Shown here one piece after another: positions 11,344 through 22,249 of a stretch of DNA of 64,000 nucleotides; position 1 is the stretch's first letter; each line of letters opens with the position of its first letter. The position numbers were made by a program, and so were the translations under genes. Where the stretch lies: assembly GCA_027924645.1 (NCBI GenBank), contig BSBN01000140.1:13336501-13400500 (forward strand), written 5' to 3'. The notes under the pieces were generated by a model. That model made no database searches and was not told where the DNA came from. It saw only the letters and a program-made list of their open reading frames with translations. The DNA comes from Cunninghamia lanceolata. Taxonomy: Eukaryota; Streptophyta; Pinopsida; Cupressales; Cupressaceae.

Positions 11344-12210
11344 TCAGACAATATTCATCTGAAATTTGAGTAATTCTCCTACTTGTTGCACTCCTTTGCT
11401 TTTGTCACCTATGATTTGATCTTCAGAGTGGTTTAGAGTTACATACCTTAGAACTTTGGGAGTTTCTTTCATCTCTAAATCTTGATCAGTCTCATTGAGA
11501 CATAACTCTTCTTCTTGACTTATCAGATCAACTTGACTTGGTTTCTCAGAAGAGGCTTGGACACTTTGAATCTGAACACCATTCTGATCATCTTCATCAT
11601 ACTCATGAATTCTTGAGGGTCTTTCAATTTCTTCATCAACCTTTATAGTTACACTTTCTACAATCTTTCTCAGTCTCTTGTTGTAACACCAATATGCTTT
11701 TCTTTGAGTAGAGTAACCCAAGAATATTCCTTCATCACTTCTAGCATCAAACTTTCCTAGATCTTCATCCCTTTTAATGTAACATCTGCTGCCAAAAATT
11801 TTGAAATATCTCACAGTGGGAGTAATGCCAAACCAAAGTTCATAAGGAGTCTTACCGGTATTATTTCTAATTTGAACTTGATTGAGAGTGTAGACTACAG
11901 TGCTAACAGCTTCTCTCCAATAGATCTGAGGAACACTTGCTTCCATCATCATGGTCCTAGATGCTTCCTGGATGGTCCGGTTCTTTCTCTCAACTACTCC
12001 ATTCTGTTGTGGAGTTCTAGGGGTAGACAACTATCTGTTTATTCCATGTTTCTCACAGAAGTCTATGAACTCACCGGATGTGAATTCTCCACCTCTATTA
12101 GTCCTCGGACATTTCAATTTTAATCCAGTTTCATTCTCCACCATGGCCTTGAATATTTTGAATTTCTCAAGTGCTTCTAATTTTTCTTTTAGAAAGGTTA
12201 CCCACATCAT
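11344..12210 (-). pseudogene. Copia-1 integrase core and C-terminal part
   Basis: The segment contains RTPQQNGVVERKNRT, the copia integrase region around the catalytic Glu, followed by the 'GKTPYELWFG' and 'GSRCYIKRDEDLGKFDARSDEGIFLGYS' signature of the integrase C-terminal region. Relative to Copia-2 two in-frame stops stand out: near 12208 (TGA where Copia-2 has Arg, CGA) and at 12031 (TAG where Gln is expected). A frame change near 11340 follows. The role would be insertion of the cDNA into the chromosome; this copy cannot make a full-length enzyme. Confidence 0.88.
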
Positions 12211-13950
12211 TCAGGAGTAGTCATCAATTAGAAACATGAAGTATCTATCACCTTGGACACTCCTAACTCTTGCCGGACCACAAAGATCAGTATGAACTAA
12301 GTCCAACAGTCCAGTAGAAGACAATTCCTTACTTTTGAAAGTGACTCTACTCAATTTGCCCAACTGACATTCTTTGCACAAGCTATTAGTAGGTTTCACT
12401 AATTTTGGAAGATCTCTTACAGCCTGAGTATTGCTTATCTTGATGATATTATCAAAATTCATATTACACATCCTCCTATGCCATAGCCAACTCTGATCAA
12501 TTTGAGCAAATAAGCAGCTTTTACCAGTACCAACCAATTGGAAGATATTACCTTTAGTTTGAATACTGGATGCAATCTCTATTCTGGATCTTTCAAAGAT
12601 CTTGCATTTTCTATTTCTAAATCTAAGATCATAGCCTTTGTCCACTAGTTGTCCAACACTGAGAAGATTGTGCTTTAATCCTTCAACATATAGTACATTA
12701 CTAGTTTTGTTCTTTCCTTCAAGAGAAATAGTTCCTCTACCTCTGATTCTACCAGCAGAATTATCTCCAAACTTTACAATTCCTCCTTCATATTTTTCCA
12801 ATTTTAAGAACTTATTCTTGTCACATGTCATATGGTGAGAGCATCCATTGTCAATGACCCAATCATCCTTTGTTTCAACTTGGGCAGCCAGAGCTCTTCC
12901 TTCAACTTTAAGATTGACATATACAAAGGGTATTGGTTCCTCTTCTTTGATGGCAATAAACACCCATTCATTACCAGATTTATTTCCTATCTCTGATTCA
13001 TCGTCTGTTACTCCTTCATTATCATCTTCTTCATGAACATAGTAACAATTCTTTTGAAACATTGGTCTGTTAGGATTTGTTCTTAAAAATCTTTCCAAAC
13101 ATCTTGAGGCAAAATGACCAATTTTATTGCAGTTAAAACACTTAAAAGGTAATTTTCCTTCATACTTACTGGATCCTCTTGGCAGTCTCTTTATAATAAG
13201 GGCTTCAAGATGAGCAGTTTCAGCTTCTTCTTCATCCAAGTCTTTTCTTTCTTTTTCATACCATGATGGGTTCCTTGAAGAATTTTCCCTCAGATCAAAC
13301 CTTTGTTTCCCTTTTACAGAGGCACTAGCTTTGAATGCAGATTCAGTCTTTGGAGGATCATCTCCAAACTCGGCCATTTCAAAAGAAGCCAACTTACCAA
13401 CCAATTGGTCTCTTGTGAATGTTGTATGAGCTCTAAATTCTTCAATTGCAAAAGCCTTGATTTTGTAAGAATCAGGAAGGGATCTGAGAACTTTGCCAAC
13501 GATCTCATCTTCACTCAGGATTCCACCTGCATTTCTAATTCCACAAACTAGCTCATTCACTCTTGGCATAAAAGAGGTAATATTTTCATCATCTCTCATC
13601 TTCAGTTTTCAAATTTCTCTTTCAGACTCTGTAACCTTGCACATTTAACAAACTAGTGTCCTTCATGCAAAAGTTCCAGTTTATTCCAAATCTTAAAGGC
13701 AGTTGGTAGATCAATAACATTTGAGAGTTTTGAATCAGATAATGTGCTTAAAAGAGCCTCTTTGGTCCGAAGATTGTTTTCAACATCTGTGATTTCATTT
13801 AGGGTTGTCGAACCACCCTATGGAGGTACATAAGCTTTTGTAACCATGGACCAGTATGCAAATCCCATACACTGCAAGTGACATTTCATGTGACCTTTCC
13901 AAAGAGTGAAGTTAGTTTCATCAAACTTCAGACTATCCTTCTTGTAGGAT
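12211..13950 (-). pseudogene. Copia-1 gag, protease and integrase N-terminal domain
   Basis: An open segment of 462 codons (13599-12211) carries late gag, the zinc knuckle CFNCNKIGHFASRC (intact CCHC), protease and the HHCC zinc domain of integrase, ending at the integrase core LVHTDLCGP...FLIDDYS before a stop. Gag N-terminal codons continue upstream to about 13950 but are broken by stops near 13600. The protease active site reads DNGCSHHMT, not the usual DSGCSHHMT. In the integrase zinc domain the usual 'WHRRLGHMNF' appears as WHRRMCNMNF, so the second His is lost. Both changes would impair function. Confidence 0.9.
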
Positions 13951-13997
13951 GATATCCTGGATCTCCTCAAGTGGTTAAGCTCTTTTAGAGGAACTTA

Positions 13998-14009
13998 GCT
14001 CTGATACCA
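13998..14009 (-). other. Primer-binding site, tRNA-iMet, Copia-1
   Basis: Minus strand TGGTATCAGAGC, the classical plant copia primer site complementary to the initiator tRNA-Met 3' end, two bases inside the 5' LTR. Confidence 0.95.
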
Positions 14010-14011
14010 AT

Positions 14012-15254
14012 TGTTAGACTTAGAGCAGACAACTAAGAGGGGGGGTGGGTGAATCAATTGTCCAAAACTTTCTTTACTTTCAACACTTATATTCACTTAG
14101 CAGTATAACAATAAAACAAACATGAAACTTAATGGATTTAATCAAGAGCAGAAATACATCAACACAAGAGACACCAAGATTTTGACATGGAAAACCTAGT
14201 TAAGGGAGAAACCACGGGGTGATTAACCCAAGATTGTATTCTCTGTTAGAAGAATAGAAAGAACAAAATGGCACATGCCAATTAGGGCTCACTGCCCGAG
14301 CACATTGCTCACAAGAGGCTCACTGCCTACAAGAGACACACTGTCTACAAAAGAATAAGTATTGCATACTTGAACTGGAAAATAGCATCTTCACCATGCT
14401 TGAGTCAGTTCCATTTAAGCCCAAACCTTTTGCTCTACCTTTCGCTCTTTTCCTTTCTACCACACACTCATCTCCACAAGTCACACTTTGAAATGACTTT
14501 GCAATCCCTTCTTTATACATGACATCAACTTAGGAACAAACATCTAAGTCAGTACACATCCACAAGAACATCCGCAAGATGTATAATTCATTCAGTCGGC
14601 CAGTCACAGAAAGAACATCATCATCTAGAAGTTATTCTTCATTTCTGGGACTCCAATTCTAATGCGGACCATAAACATGAACTGAGTACAATCCAAGGAC
14701 CTCCACAATCTTTCCTAAAACACCAAGAACATTCACACTTCCTCTATTTACTGAAACCCTTCTCTCCTTCATCCTGAACCTCAAGAACATAGTCTACCAT
14801 TACTGTCATAAAGGAATAGATACTTCCAGACCTTCAAACCATGAACCAATCGAGTTGACACACCACACAAACTTCCCCAACACTTCCTCAAATCCACAGA
14901 ACTGGGGAATGCATTTCCAGATCTCACCGGACCTATCTCTATCACTCTGTCATCACTGAACATTTGCCAGAACTGGTTTCACTTGCACTGCCATAACTTC
15001 TTTAAATCTTCATGTGGACCTCTAAAATCTCTATTAGAACATATTAAGACACATATCTACAAACCCTTTGAACTGCATCCTCTAATCCTCATCCTGTCTT
15101 GGACTTTTACCTTATGCCATCACTATTCTTCATTGTTCCTGATTGAGACTAATTTTCTCAATATCCTCAGCACACATCTCATCCAACCTTATCATTAATG
15201 TAACAGGAGTATGTTGACATGAATGAGAACATTGGTTAGGCCCATACTTGCAAC
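14012..15254 (-). repeat. 5' LTR of Copia-1
   Basis: 1243 bp with TGTTAG...CAACA ends. It aligns with 8236-9464 with small insertions in the G-rich start. A 60-codon open frame at 14781-14963 (-) is the counterpart of that at 9000-9188. Confidence 0.93.
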
Positions 15255-16720
15255 ATTCCTCTAGTACTATGTCAAACTCTACTGTCCAGAATGTCTTCTA
15301 TCTACTCTGGTGCTTATTGTGGTAATTGCTTCTTCAAGTCTTTTTCCATGCTATCACTAAACTATGATTCATGATACTAATAAAGATCTGCAATGTTGAA
15401 AATAGGTGATATACCCAAGGTCTCTGGTAATTCCACTTCATATGCATTTTCTAAATCAAATTTCCTGAGTATTTTACAAGGTCCAAACTTCTTCATCTTC
15501 AACTTGTTGTATGTTCTAACTGGAAATCTTTCTTTTCTTAAGCATACCATCACTTCATCTCCAACTTCAAATCCTTTATGTCTTCTTTTCTCATCTACCT
15601 TTTCTTTAGACTTATTGGTCATGTTCTCCAAATGCTTCTTAACTTGATGATGCACTGTCTTCATGTGATCTGCAAATTCTTCTACTTCTATACTCCTCTT
15701 TTCTTCCATGACGATGTCTCTTAATTCTACCACTTCTCTAGGGTTCACTCCAGTCACAATCTCAAAAGGTGTTCTTGTGGTACTCCTATTTACTAAATTA
15801 TTATATTCAAACTCTACTTGTGAAAGAACCAAATCCCAACTTCTTATCTTCTCTCCAACTAAACATCTCAACAAATTTCCCAAACTCCTATTCACTACCT
15901 CTGTTTGTCCATCTTTCTTTAGATGAAAAGTAGAATTAAACTTCAAATATGTCTTCATCTTCTTCCAAAGTGTCTTCCGAAAGTATCCAACAAACTTTGT
16001 ATCTCTGTCTGAAACTGTACTCTTAGGTAATCCATGCAATCTCACAATCTCCTTCAAAAATAAGTTTGTTACATGCACTGCATCAGTTGTCTTCTTACAA
16101 GGTGTGAAATGAGCCATCTTTGAAAATTTGTTAACCACTACAAATATTGAATCATGTCCTCTTTGTGTCCTAGGTAATCCCATTACAAAATCCATGCTTA
16201 TGTCTTCCCAAGGTCTCTTCGGTATTCTCAAAGGTTTATACAATCCAATGTTCTGACTACTCCCTTTTACAACTTGACAAACTCTAGAACTCTACACAAA
16301 TATCCAAACATCCTTGTGTATCTGAGGCCAAAAGTAATTTTCACTCACCAAAGTGGCTCTCTTATCAATGCCAAAATATCTTGCGAATCCACCACTACAC
16401 TTTTCATTGATCAAATTGTCTCTCATTGAACTTCTAGGTATGCACAACTTATTTCCTTTGAACAACATATCTTCTTGAATTAAATAGTCCAACCACTTAC
16501 TTCTATCCATCACAATAGGTTCCTTACATACTTTCCAAGGTTTTACAAAATCAGTGTCTCCTTCATACATGTTCTTTAATGCATCAAAACCCAATACTTC
16601 AACTCTCATCTCTATCAACAAGTTTCTTCCTCTACTCAATGCATCAACAACTTTATTTGATTTTCCACTCCTATGCTTCAACACAAAAGTATAACTCTGC
16701 ATGAACTCTACCCACCTCAT
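15255..16720 (-). pseudogene. Chromovirus integrase and first part of chromodomain
   Basis: The gypsy integrase core is clear: DISMDFVMGLPRTQRG with the first catalytic Asp (around 16200), then VSDRDTKFV with the second Asp, and the TPFEIVTG region. The expected Glu context is degraded; HLKKDGQTEVVNRSLGN still retains QTEVVNR. The zinc-binding N-terminal region lies in 16292-16720, with stops between it and the core. The end of the core (ETLGISPIFNIADLY) leads into the first half of the chromodomain at 15255-15345, ending at the Copia-1 insertion. At least two stops and one gap interrupt the frame. Confidence 0.88.
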
Positions 16721-16753
16721 ATGTCTCTAATTCAACTTACCTTGATTGTTTAA

Positions 16754-18140
16754 TTATTGTAAAGCTTGATGATCTGTATACAACACAAACTCCTTAGGCA
16801 ACAAGTAATGTCTCCACCTCTTCAAGGCTTGAATTATGGCATAGAACTCTTGATCATAAACTGAATATATTTTCCTTGCATCATTCAATTTCTCACTAAA
16901 ATATGCAATAGGTCTACCTTCTTGACTTAACACTGCTCCAATTGCATTTCCACTTACATCACAATCAACTTGAAATACCTTATTGAAATCTGGTAATGCC
17001 AAAACATGTTGCTCTGTCACTTTTTGCTTCAAGAACTCAAAACTCTTATCTGCTCTAGATGTCCACTTGAAATCTTTTCTATCACCTCTCATTATCTCGT
17101 CATAGGGTTACAAATTGAACTAAAATTTCTGATGAACTTCGAGTAGAAACTATCCAATCCATGAAATGATCTAACCTCTCCAATGCTATTCGGTGTAGGC
17201 CATTCAATACTTGCTCTCACTTTCTTAGGGTCCATCTTCAATCCTTCCACAGAAATCACAAATCCCAAATGCACTAACCCTTCCTTCATGAAACTACACT
17301 TCTTAATATTTATCAGCAATTTCTCTTCTCTCAATCTTTGCAAAACTTATCTAATATGCCACAAATGTTCCTATTTTGTCTTACTGAAAATTACAATGTC
17401 AACCAAATACACAATCACAAACTTACCAAAGAATTTATTCAAAACTACATTCATCAATCTCATGAAAGTACTTGGTGCATTTGTCAATCCAAAAGTCAGC
17501 ACTAACCACTCATACAATCCTTCATTTTTCTTAAAAGAAGTCTTCCATTCATCGCCTTCTCTAATTCTGATCTGATGGTATCCACTCTTCAAGTCTATCT
17601 TTGTGAAATATCTTGCTCCACTCAAACAATCCATAATATCATCCATCCTAGGTAAAGGAAATCTATACTTAACTGTGATCTTGTTTATTTCTTTGGAATT
17701 AGTACACATTCTCCATTCTCCATCCTTCTTTGGTGCAAGCACTACAGGAACTACACAAGGGCTCAAACTTTCTTTGATCAAACCTTTCCTCAACAACTCT
17801 TGTATCTGTCTATCAATTCCTCATTCTCTGTCAGTGTCATTCTATGTCCTACTTTGTTAGGCAAACTTTCTCCCAATATAAGATCCATGTAACGACTGAT
17901 GCTCCTTATAGGTGGTAATCCTTCAGGTACATTGTCTGATATGATGTCTTCATACTCTATCAGTAACTCTCTTATCTCCTCTGGTTTAGTCTCTTTCTTC
18001 AATGCTTCAGGCTTTTTAGAGATCAAGGCATAGCACATACTTTCCTGTTTCAGACCATCCAAAAATTTCCTTCCATCTACCAAACAGATTCTAGAATTCC
18101 CACATACCACATCTTTAGGATCATCCTCCAAGGGAATCAA
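16754..18140 (-). pseudogene. Chromovirus reverse transcriptase and RNase H
   Basis: RT shows [44 protein letters not shown] and [13 protein letters not shown]. The catalytic box reads YLVDIVIFS instead of YLDDILIFS, so the first Asp of the pair is Val. RNase H follows with FQVDCDVSGNAIGAVLSQEG and 'YSVYDQEFYAIIQALKRWRHYLLP', ending LYTDHQALQ. Frame changes near 17370 and stops near 17090 and 17795 split it. The order and signatures place it in Ty3/gypsy. The lost Asp means this copy could not encode active RT even in frame. Confidence 0.9.
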
Positions 18141-18212
18141 AGTAATTATTTTCCCATTTGTTGTTATAGTATTTGTATTCTTTATCCTATCATGTATAGC
18201 TTTTCTATCATA

Positions 18213-18623
18213 CTACCAAGGTCTACCCAACAAGATATGACAAACATCCATAGCCATAATATCACACAAGACTTCATCATGATAAGATCCAATATGAAAT
18301 TTCACCAAAAATTGTTTACTCACTAGTACATTATGATCATCCTGAATCCATTCTATCTTATAGGGCTTAGTGTGTGTCAACCTTTCCAACTTCAGCTTAG
18401 TCACTATCTCCTCTAAAACTAGGTTATCTAAACTACCACTATCAATCACAACTTTACAACACTTGCCTCCTGATTTGTATCTGTATCTGAACAGAGTTTT
18501 CCTCTGTAATGGTTCCTCAATTGCCTCTATTTGAAATAGTGCTCTCCTCATTACCAATGATTCTCCTTTCTTTGGATTGCCAACTGAACTAGGTGATCCA
18601 ACAGGTTCTTCTTCAACATACAC
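18213..18623 (-). pseudogene. Chromovirus aspartic protease
   Basis: Contains KCCKVVIDSGSLDNLV, the retropepsin active-site motif D-S-G, and the downstream 'MDVCHILLGRPW' typical of gypsy proteases, preceding RT. The product would cut the polyprotein. This stretch is intact over 136 codons, but the frame is lost on both sides. It is homologous to the protease of the Gag-Pro element at 34500-34800. Confidence 0.85.
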
Positions 18624-18639
18624 TGCTCTTCCACTATTT

Positions 18640-19600
18640 TATCTCCTCTTACTTGTACTACCTTGATTATACTCAAATGCTCTATGTCCTTCACCTCCAC
18701 ACTTGAAACAAGTGCCTCTAAATGTTCTCTTATCAAATCCTCTTCCTTCACTTCTGTATCCTTCATTCCGGTATGCACTAAGGTTTCCTCTCTAGTAGAA
18801 ATTTTTGTCATCTCTCTGGTAAGGATTGTTATCTCTATCATCCTTCCTAACTGGGATGTCAAATTTGTTCTACTCTGTAAATGGTCTATCACATCTGAAA
18901 AACATTCTTCCTCTCTAAAATTTACCTCCTCTACCCCTTTGTCTCTGATCATGTCTTTTGTTTAGCTTCTCTTCAACTTTCAGGGCAAACTGGTATACTT
19001 CCTCCAAAGATGTCATCCTTACCAAACTTAGTTCTTCTTGAATGTTTAATCTCAGTCCATTGATGTATCCTTCCACTTTCTCCTTGCTTGCTTCACTATA
19101 TCCTATTCCTATGATCATCTTATGAAATTCTTAAGTGTACTCCTTCAAAGATTTCTCCTTTTGTCTTAGGTTTTACAATCTTTTCAACAGCTCTAACCCA
19201 TAGTCAATAGGTATAAACTAATTCTTCAACTTTGTCACCATCCTGTCCCACTTTGTAATCTTTTCTTTTCCTCTTTTGTTTCTTTCCAACTGAACTCCTT
19301 TCCACCATATAGTAGCATGTCCTTTCAACTTTGTCTTTGCAAATTTCACCTTCTCTGGATCTTCAATTTTCTCATATTCAAAATATTCTTCCATTTCATT
19401 TATCCAGTTAATCAATTCTTCTAGTTTCAGATTACCAGTATAATTCAATACATCAACTCTAGGTCTCTTTCTAATCATTGAAATAGATTGCAACATCTTT
19501 ATCTTATATGATTCTTCTTCTTCATTACCTTCTAAGGTTTCTCTAGTTTGTTTAGCAGATTGAAATTCATCTTCATCATCACTTTCAACATTAGGTGTCG
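18640..19600 (-). pseudogene. Chromovirus gag with damaged zinc knuckle
   Basis: Gag capsid motifs are visible: a WINEMEEYFEYEKI segment, 'EKVKFAKTKLKGHATIWWK' (19350-19290) and, after a stop, 'GYINGLRLNIQEELSL' (19075-19030). The zinc knuckle at 18720-18680 reads CFKCGGEGHRAFEY: the last of the CCHC ligands is Tyr instead of Cys. Frame changes near 18950 and stops near 19120-19215 break it. It is related to the gag at 33571-34310 of the Gag-Pro element. Confidence 0.85.
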
Positions 19601-19900
19601 ATGTTAATCCTCTTCACCTAGCTTCCTCAAGAACATCCAAATAGATTCACATTGTTCTCATCAATTCCATCATCTCATCCATTCTATTAGCCATTGTACC
19701 AACAGGAGGAACTCTTCATGGTGGAATCTTCCTAGGATCAAGTGCAAACTAGCTCAATTCAATGATCGGGCTACCAACAATAAATGCCTCTCAACCAACA
19801 ATCGGTTGTGCACAAGTAACTTGCCTCAGATCAGAGATCTATTTACAACAAGATCTTATGGAATCTCCTTCACCACTTCACTCTAAAGAATCAAACTTTT
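19601..19900 (-). other. Chromovirus leader between gag and primer site
   Basis: No domain seen in this short segment; the short plus-strand frame here is a shadow. The gag start codon was not fixed because the N-terminus is degraded. Confidence 0.4.
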
Positions 19901-19912
19901 GCTCTGAAACCA
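19901..19912 (-). other. Primer-binding site of chromovirus
   Basis: Minus strand TGGTTTCAGAGC, one mismatch from the tRNA-Met site TGGTATCAGAGC, two bases from the LTR end. Confidence 0.85.
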
Positions 19913-19914
19913 CT

Positions 19915-20416
19915 TGGTGTAGTCACAGTAGGAGGGTTCATAGAATGAACAATCTAGACCATGCAGCAAGAGTAAACACAATGGAAACAACTTAAAGAAA
20001 TGGAACAAATGCAGATTCAGTCATTCAGTATATTAAAGAATTTAAATACAATTTGGCTGGCAACATGCGAGCTTACAACTAGGGCTCAAAGGCCTGAACA
20101 CATACATACATGCGCAAGATAAAACTTTGAGGCTCCTTTACACAAGATCTATACTATCAAATTTTGTTTGTTATGTCAATACATGCTTTCCTAAGGATTT
20201 ATTACATCAATATATATCAATTCCAGACCAATAGATTCCTCTGCGTTGGCTAAGGAAGGTCACAAACTCCAACGAAGAGTTGTAACGTGTTCACAGATAT
20301 AGGTCAGACCTAAATGCATAGATCACTTCCTCAAATAAATGGAACAATGTGCAGACCTTCAGGGAAGGTCGGCCATGAACCAAGGGTCATTGAATGATGT
20401 GTCATTAGGATCTACA
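19915..20416 (-). repeat. 5' LTR of chromovirus
   Basis: Matches 7266-7781. Its last 146 bp are part of the exact 189-bp tandem duplication at 20271-20649, so a second copy of the LTR end lies at 20460-20605. Confidence 0.85.
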
Positions 20417-20649
20417 AGCCTTCTACCAATGTAATGCTACTCAAACCCGAAATCTACCAAACGAAGAGTTGTAACGTGTTCACAGATATAGGTCAGACCT
20501 AAATGCATAGATCACTTCCTCAAATAAATGGAACAATGTGCAGACCTTCAGGGAAGGTCGGCCATGAACCAAGGGTCATTGAATGATGTGTCATTAGGAT
20601 CTACAAGCCTTCTACCAATGTAATGCTACTCAAACCCGAAATCTACCAA
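20271..20649. repeat. Exact 189-bp tandem duplication across the LTR/flank junction
   Basis: 20271-20459 and 20460-20648 appear identical base for base. Each unit holds the last 146 bp of the chromovirus LTR plus 43 bp of flanking DNA (from 'agccttctaccaatg' to 'aatctacca'). Because the flank is included, it arose after insertion, or it is an assembly error. Confidence 0.95.
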
Positions 20650-22249
20650 GCTTTATGTAAAGAAAATGCAAAAGGAAAAGGAAAGAGAGAAGGGATAAGA
20701 AATCCTATAGACAATTGCAGAAATGATCAACAAATAGATAGACAAATTTGCAATAACAAATTAATCCCTGTTTAACTAGGCACCCCACAATGCTACAATG
20801 ATTTTCAAATTGTAGACGGTTCATCAAACATCCAATCCCTGGCACAACTCAATGAAATCATACAATCAAACTTATCTCATAAACTATGTCCAGATTGACC
20901 ATACACAATGACATACAATCAACAAGCCATCAATGGTATGTATAGGAAATCCATCAAATATCTAAATGATTAACCTCAAATACAACTGAATATCAACTAA
21001 TTTTAGATTGACATGAACCATGAAATCCAAAATGAGACAACACAGAAACACAAATTCCCAGCAACCTGCAAAATTTACTTTCTATTGACTAAATTTTGGT
21101 AGTCTCAGCAATTCACTATCAAATCTTACTTACAATGAGACTAAATGATGGCCCTTTTATGAATAAGGTACCATACCGAGTTTTCAAAGGATGGTGGAGA
21201 TTAACTCAACACCAATGGTCTAGATTATATGGCATTTAATGTAATACATTAGCTAGTTACATTTTTTAATTTCATTTTTTCCTTTAGGAAAAAGACAATA
21301 AATAGCTTTCAAATACATTGAACTAGACAAAATAGGTACCCATTATGATATACATGCCAAAGAGCCACTTTCCAAGATAAAATATTGGCAAAAGAAAGTC
21401 ATATGACCCTTGAAAACTTGAGCTGATGTGACTTGACAGGATTCCAAGTGCTAACTAGATCAAGAGGAGTATGTAACACATTTTTGGTGAAGGCATGTCC
21501 AACTAGATGCTTATTGGACCAACATTGCATGACTGGATGGCTAGGACAGTTGTGGATATGCCTTGGACATTAGATTGGATCTACAAGAACAACAGTGAAG
21601 TAGACTTGATCTCATGTGTCTTCAATCTCTTGGGACTCATCTCCACCATCTTGGACATCATACTAACTTTCCCTTGCAGATACAATAGTGGTTTGGCTGA
21701 CATAATGGTGATTCTACATGTCTAGGTCAGCATTGCATCTCTATGTGTACATCCTTCCAAGACAGCTGCAATTAGCTCCAACAAGGTCCTTTGTGCTCTC
21801 AGACCTTTAATTTGCAAAGCTAAGCATCAATTTCATCAAAAACAATCATTTTCAATCAATATAGGTCAAGAAACATTTATTTGCAGCCATGGATTCATTT
21901 GGAATAGCTCGTTGTAAATGTTACTTCCGTGTAGAGAACTTCATAAATTCAATGGTTTTTGCATGATTTTCTACATTTTTTACCATTTTCAAGTACCCAT
22001 TTGGCCAATATAATGAACTGGGAGGTTTTTGTGCTCATTAGGATCGATTTGGATACTTTTAATTTGCATTTTTATAGCCTTTTTTTGCAAAAAGCAAGAT
22101 TTTTGGGGGGTACTACACATTCATGTGCTGTAGCATTAATTAATGTAAAACACACTCAAAATCCACACATACCTACTAAAAAAATCCATCATCATGTTAT
22201 AAATAGATGTGCAATTCAAATCCACCATAAAAATCTAATTTGCATCTTG
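20650..22249. other. Right interior of outer element, no gene seen
   Basis: AT-rich. No gag or pol motif and no frame with a recognisable domain. The short frame at 21507-21725 (+) has no family signature. Confidence 0.5.

Larger units (their letters stand above)
8236..15254 (-). mobile_element. Copia-1, Ty1/copia retrotransposon (7.0 kb)
   Basis: The LTR pair 8236-9464 and 14012-15254 (about 94% alike by eye in the first 265 bp) begins TGTTAG and ends CAACA. A tRNA-iMet primer site and a polypurine tract sit in the correct places, and target duplications flank the element. On the minus strand the order is gag with zinc knuckle, protease, integrase, RT, RNase H, which defines Ty1/copia. There is no extra ORF between RNase H and the 3' LTR. 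Several stops and at least one frameshift inactivate it. The copia clade was not resolved. Confidence 0.93.
7266..20416 (-). mobile_element. Ty3/gypsy chromovirus, interrupted by Copia-1
   Basis: The 3' LTR is at 7266-7781 and the 5' LTR at 19915-20416 (about 91% alike by eye). A tRNA-Met-type primer site abuts the 5' LTR and a polypurine tract abuts the 3' LTR. Going left on the minus strand the order is gag, protease, RT, RNase H, integrase, chromodomain, which is standard for gypsy chromoviruses. Copia-1 (7.0 kb) splits the chromodomain, so the element itself was about 6.1 kb. Stops, frame changes and replaced catalytic residues make it inactive. The flanking bases agah 'agaat' and 'agcct' do not form a clean target duplication. 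Confidence 0.85.

Noticed and set aside
13303..13551. Plus-strand frames opposite copia and chromovirus pol and gag
   Set aside because: These mirror the coding strand of transposon genes and have no domain of their own.
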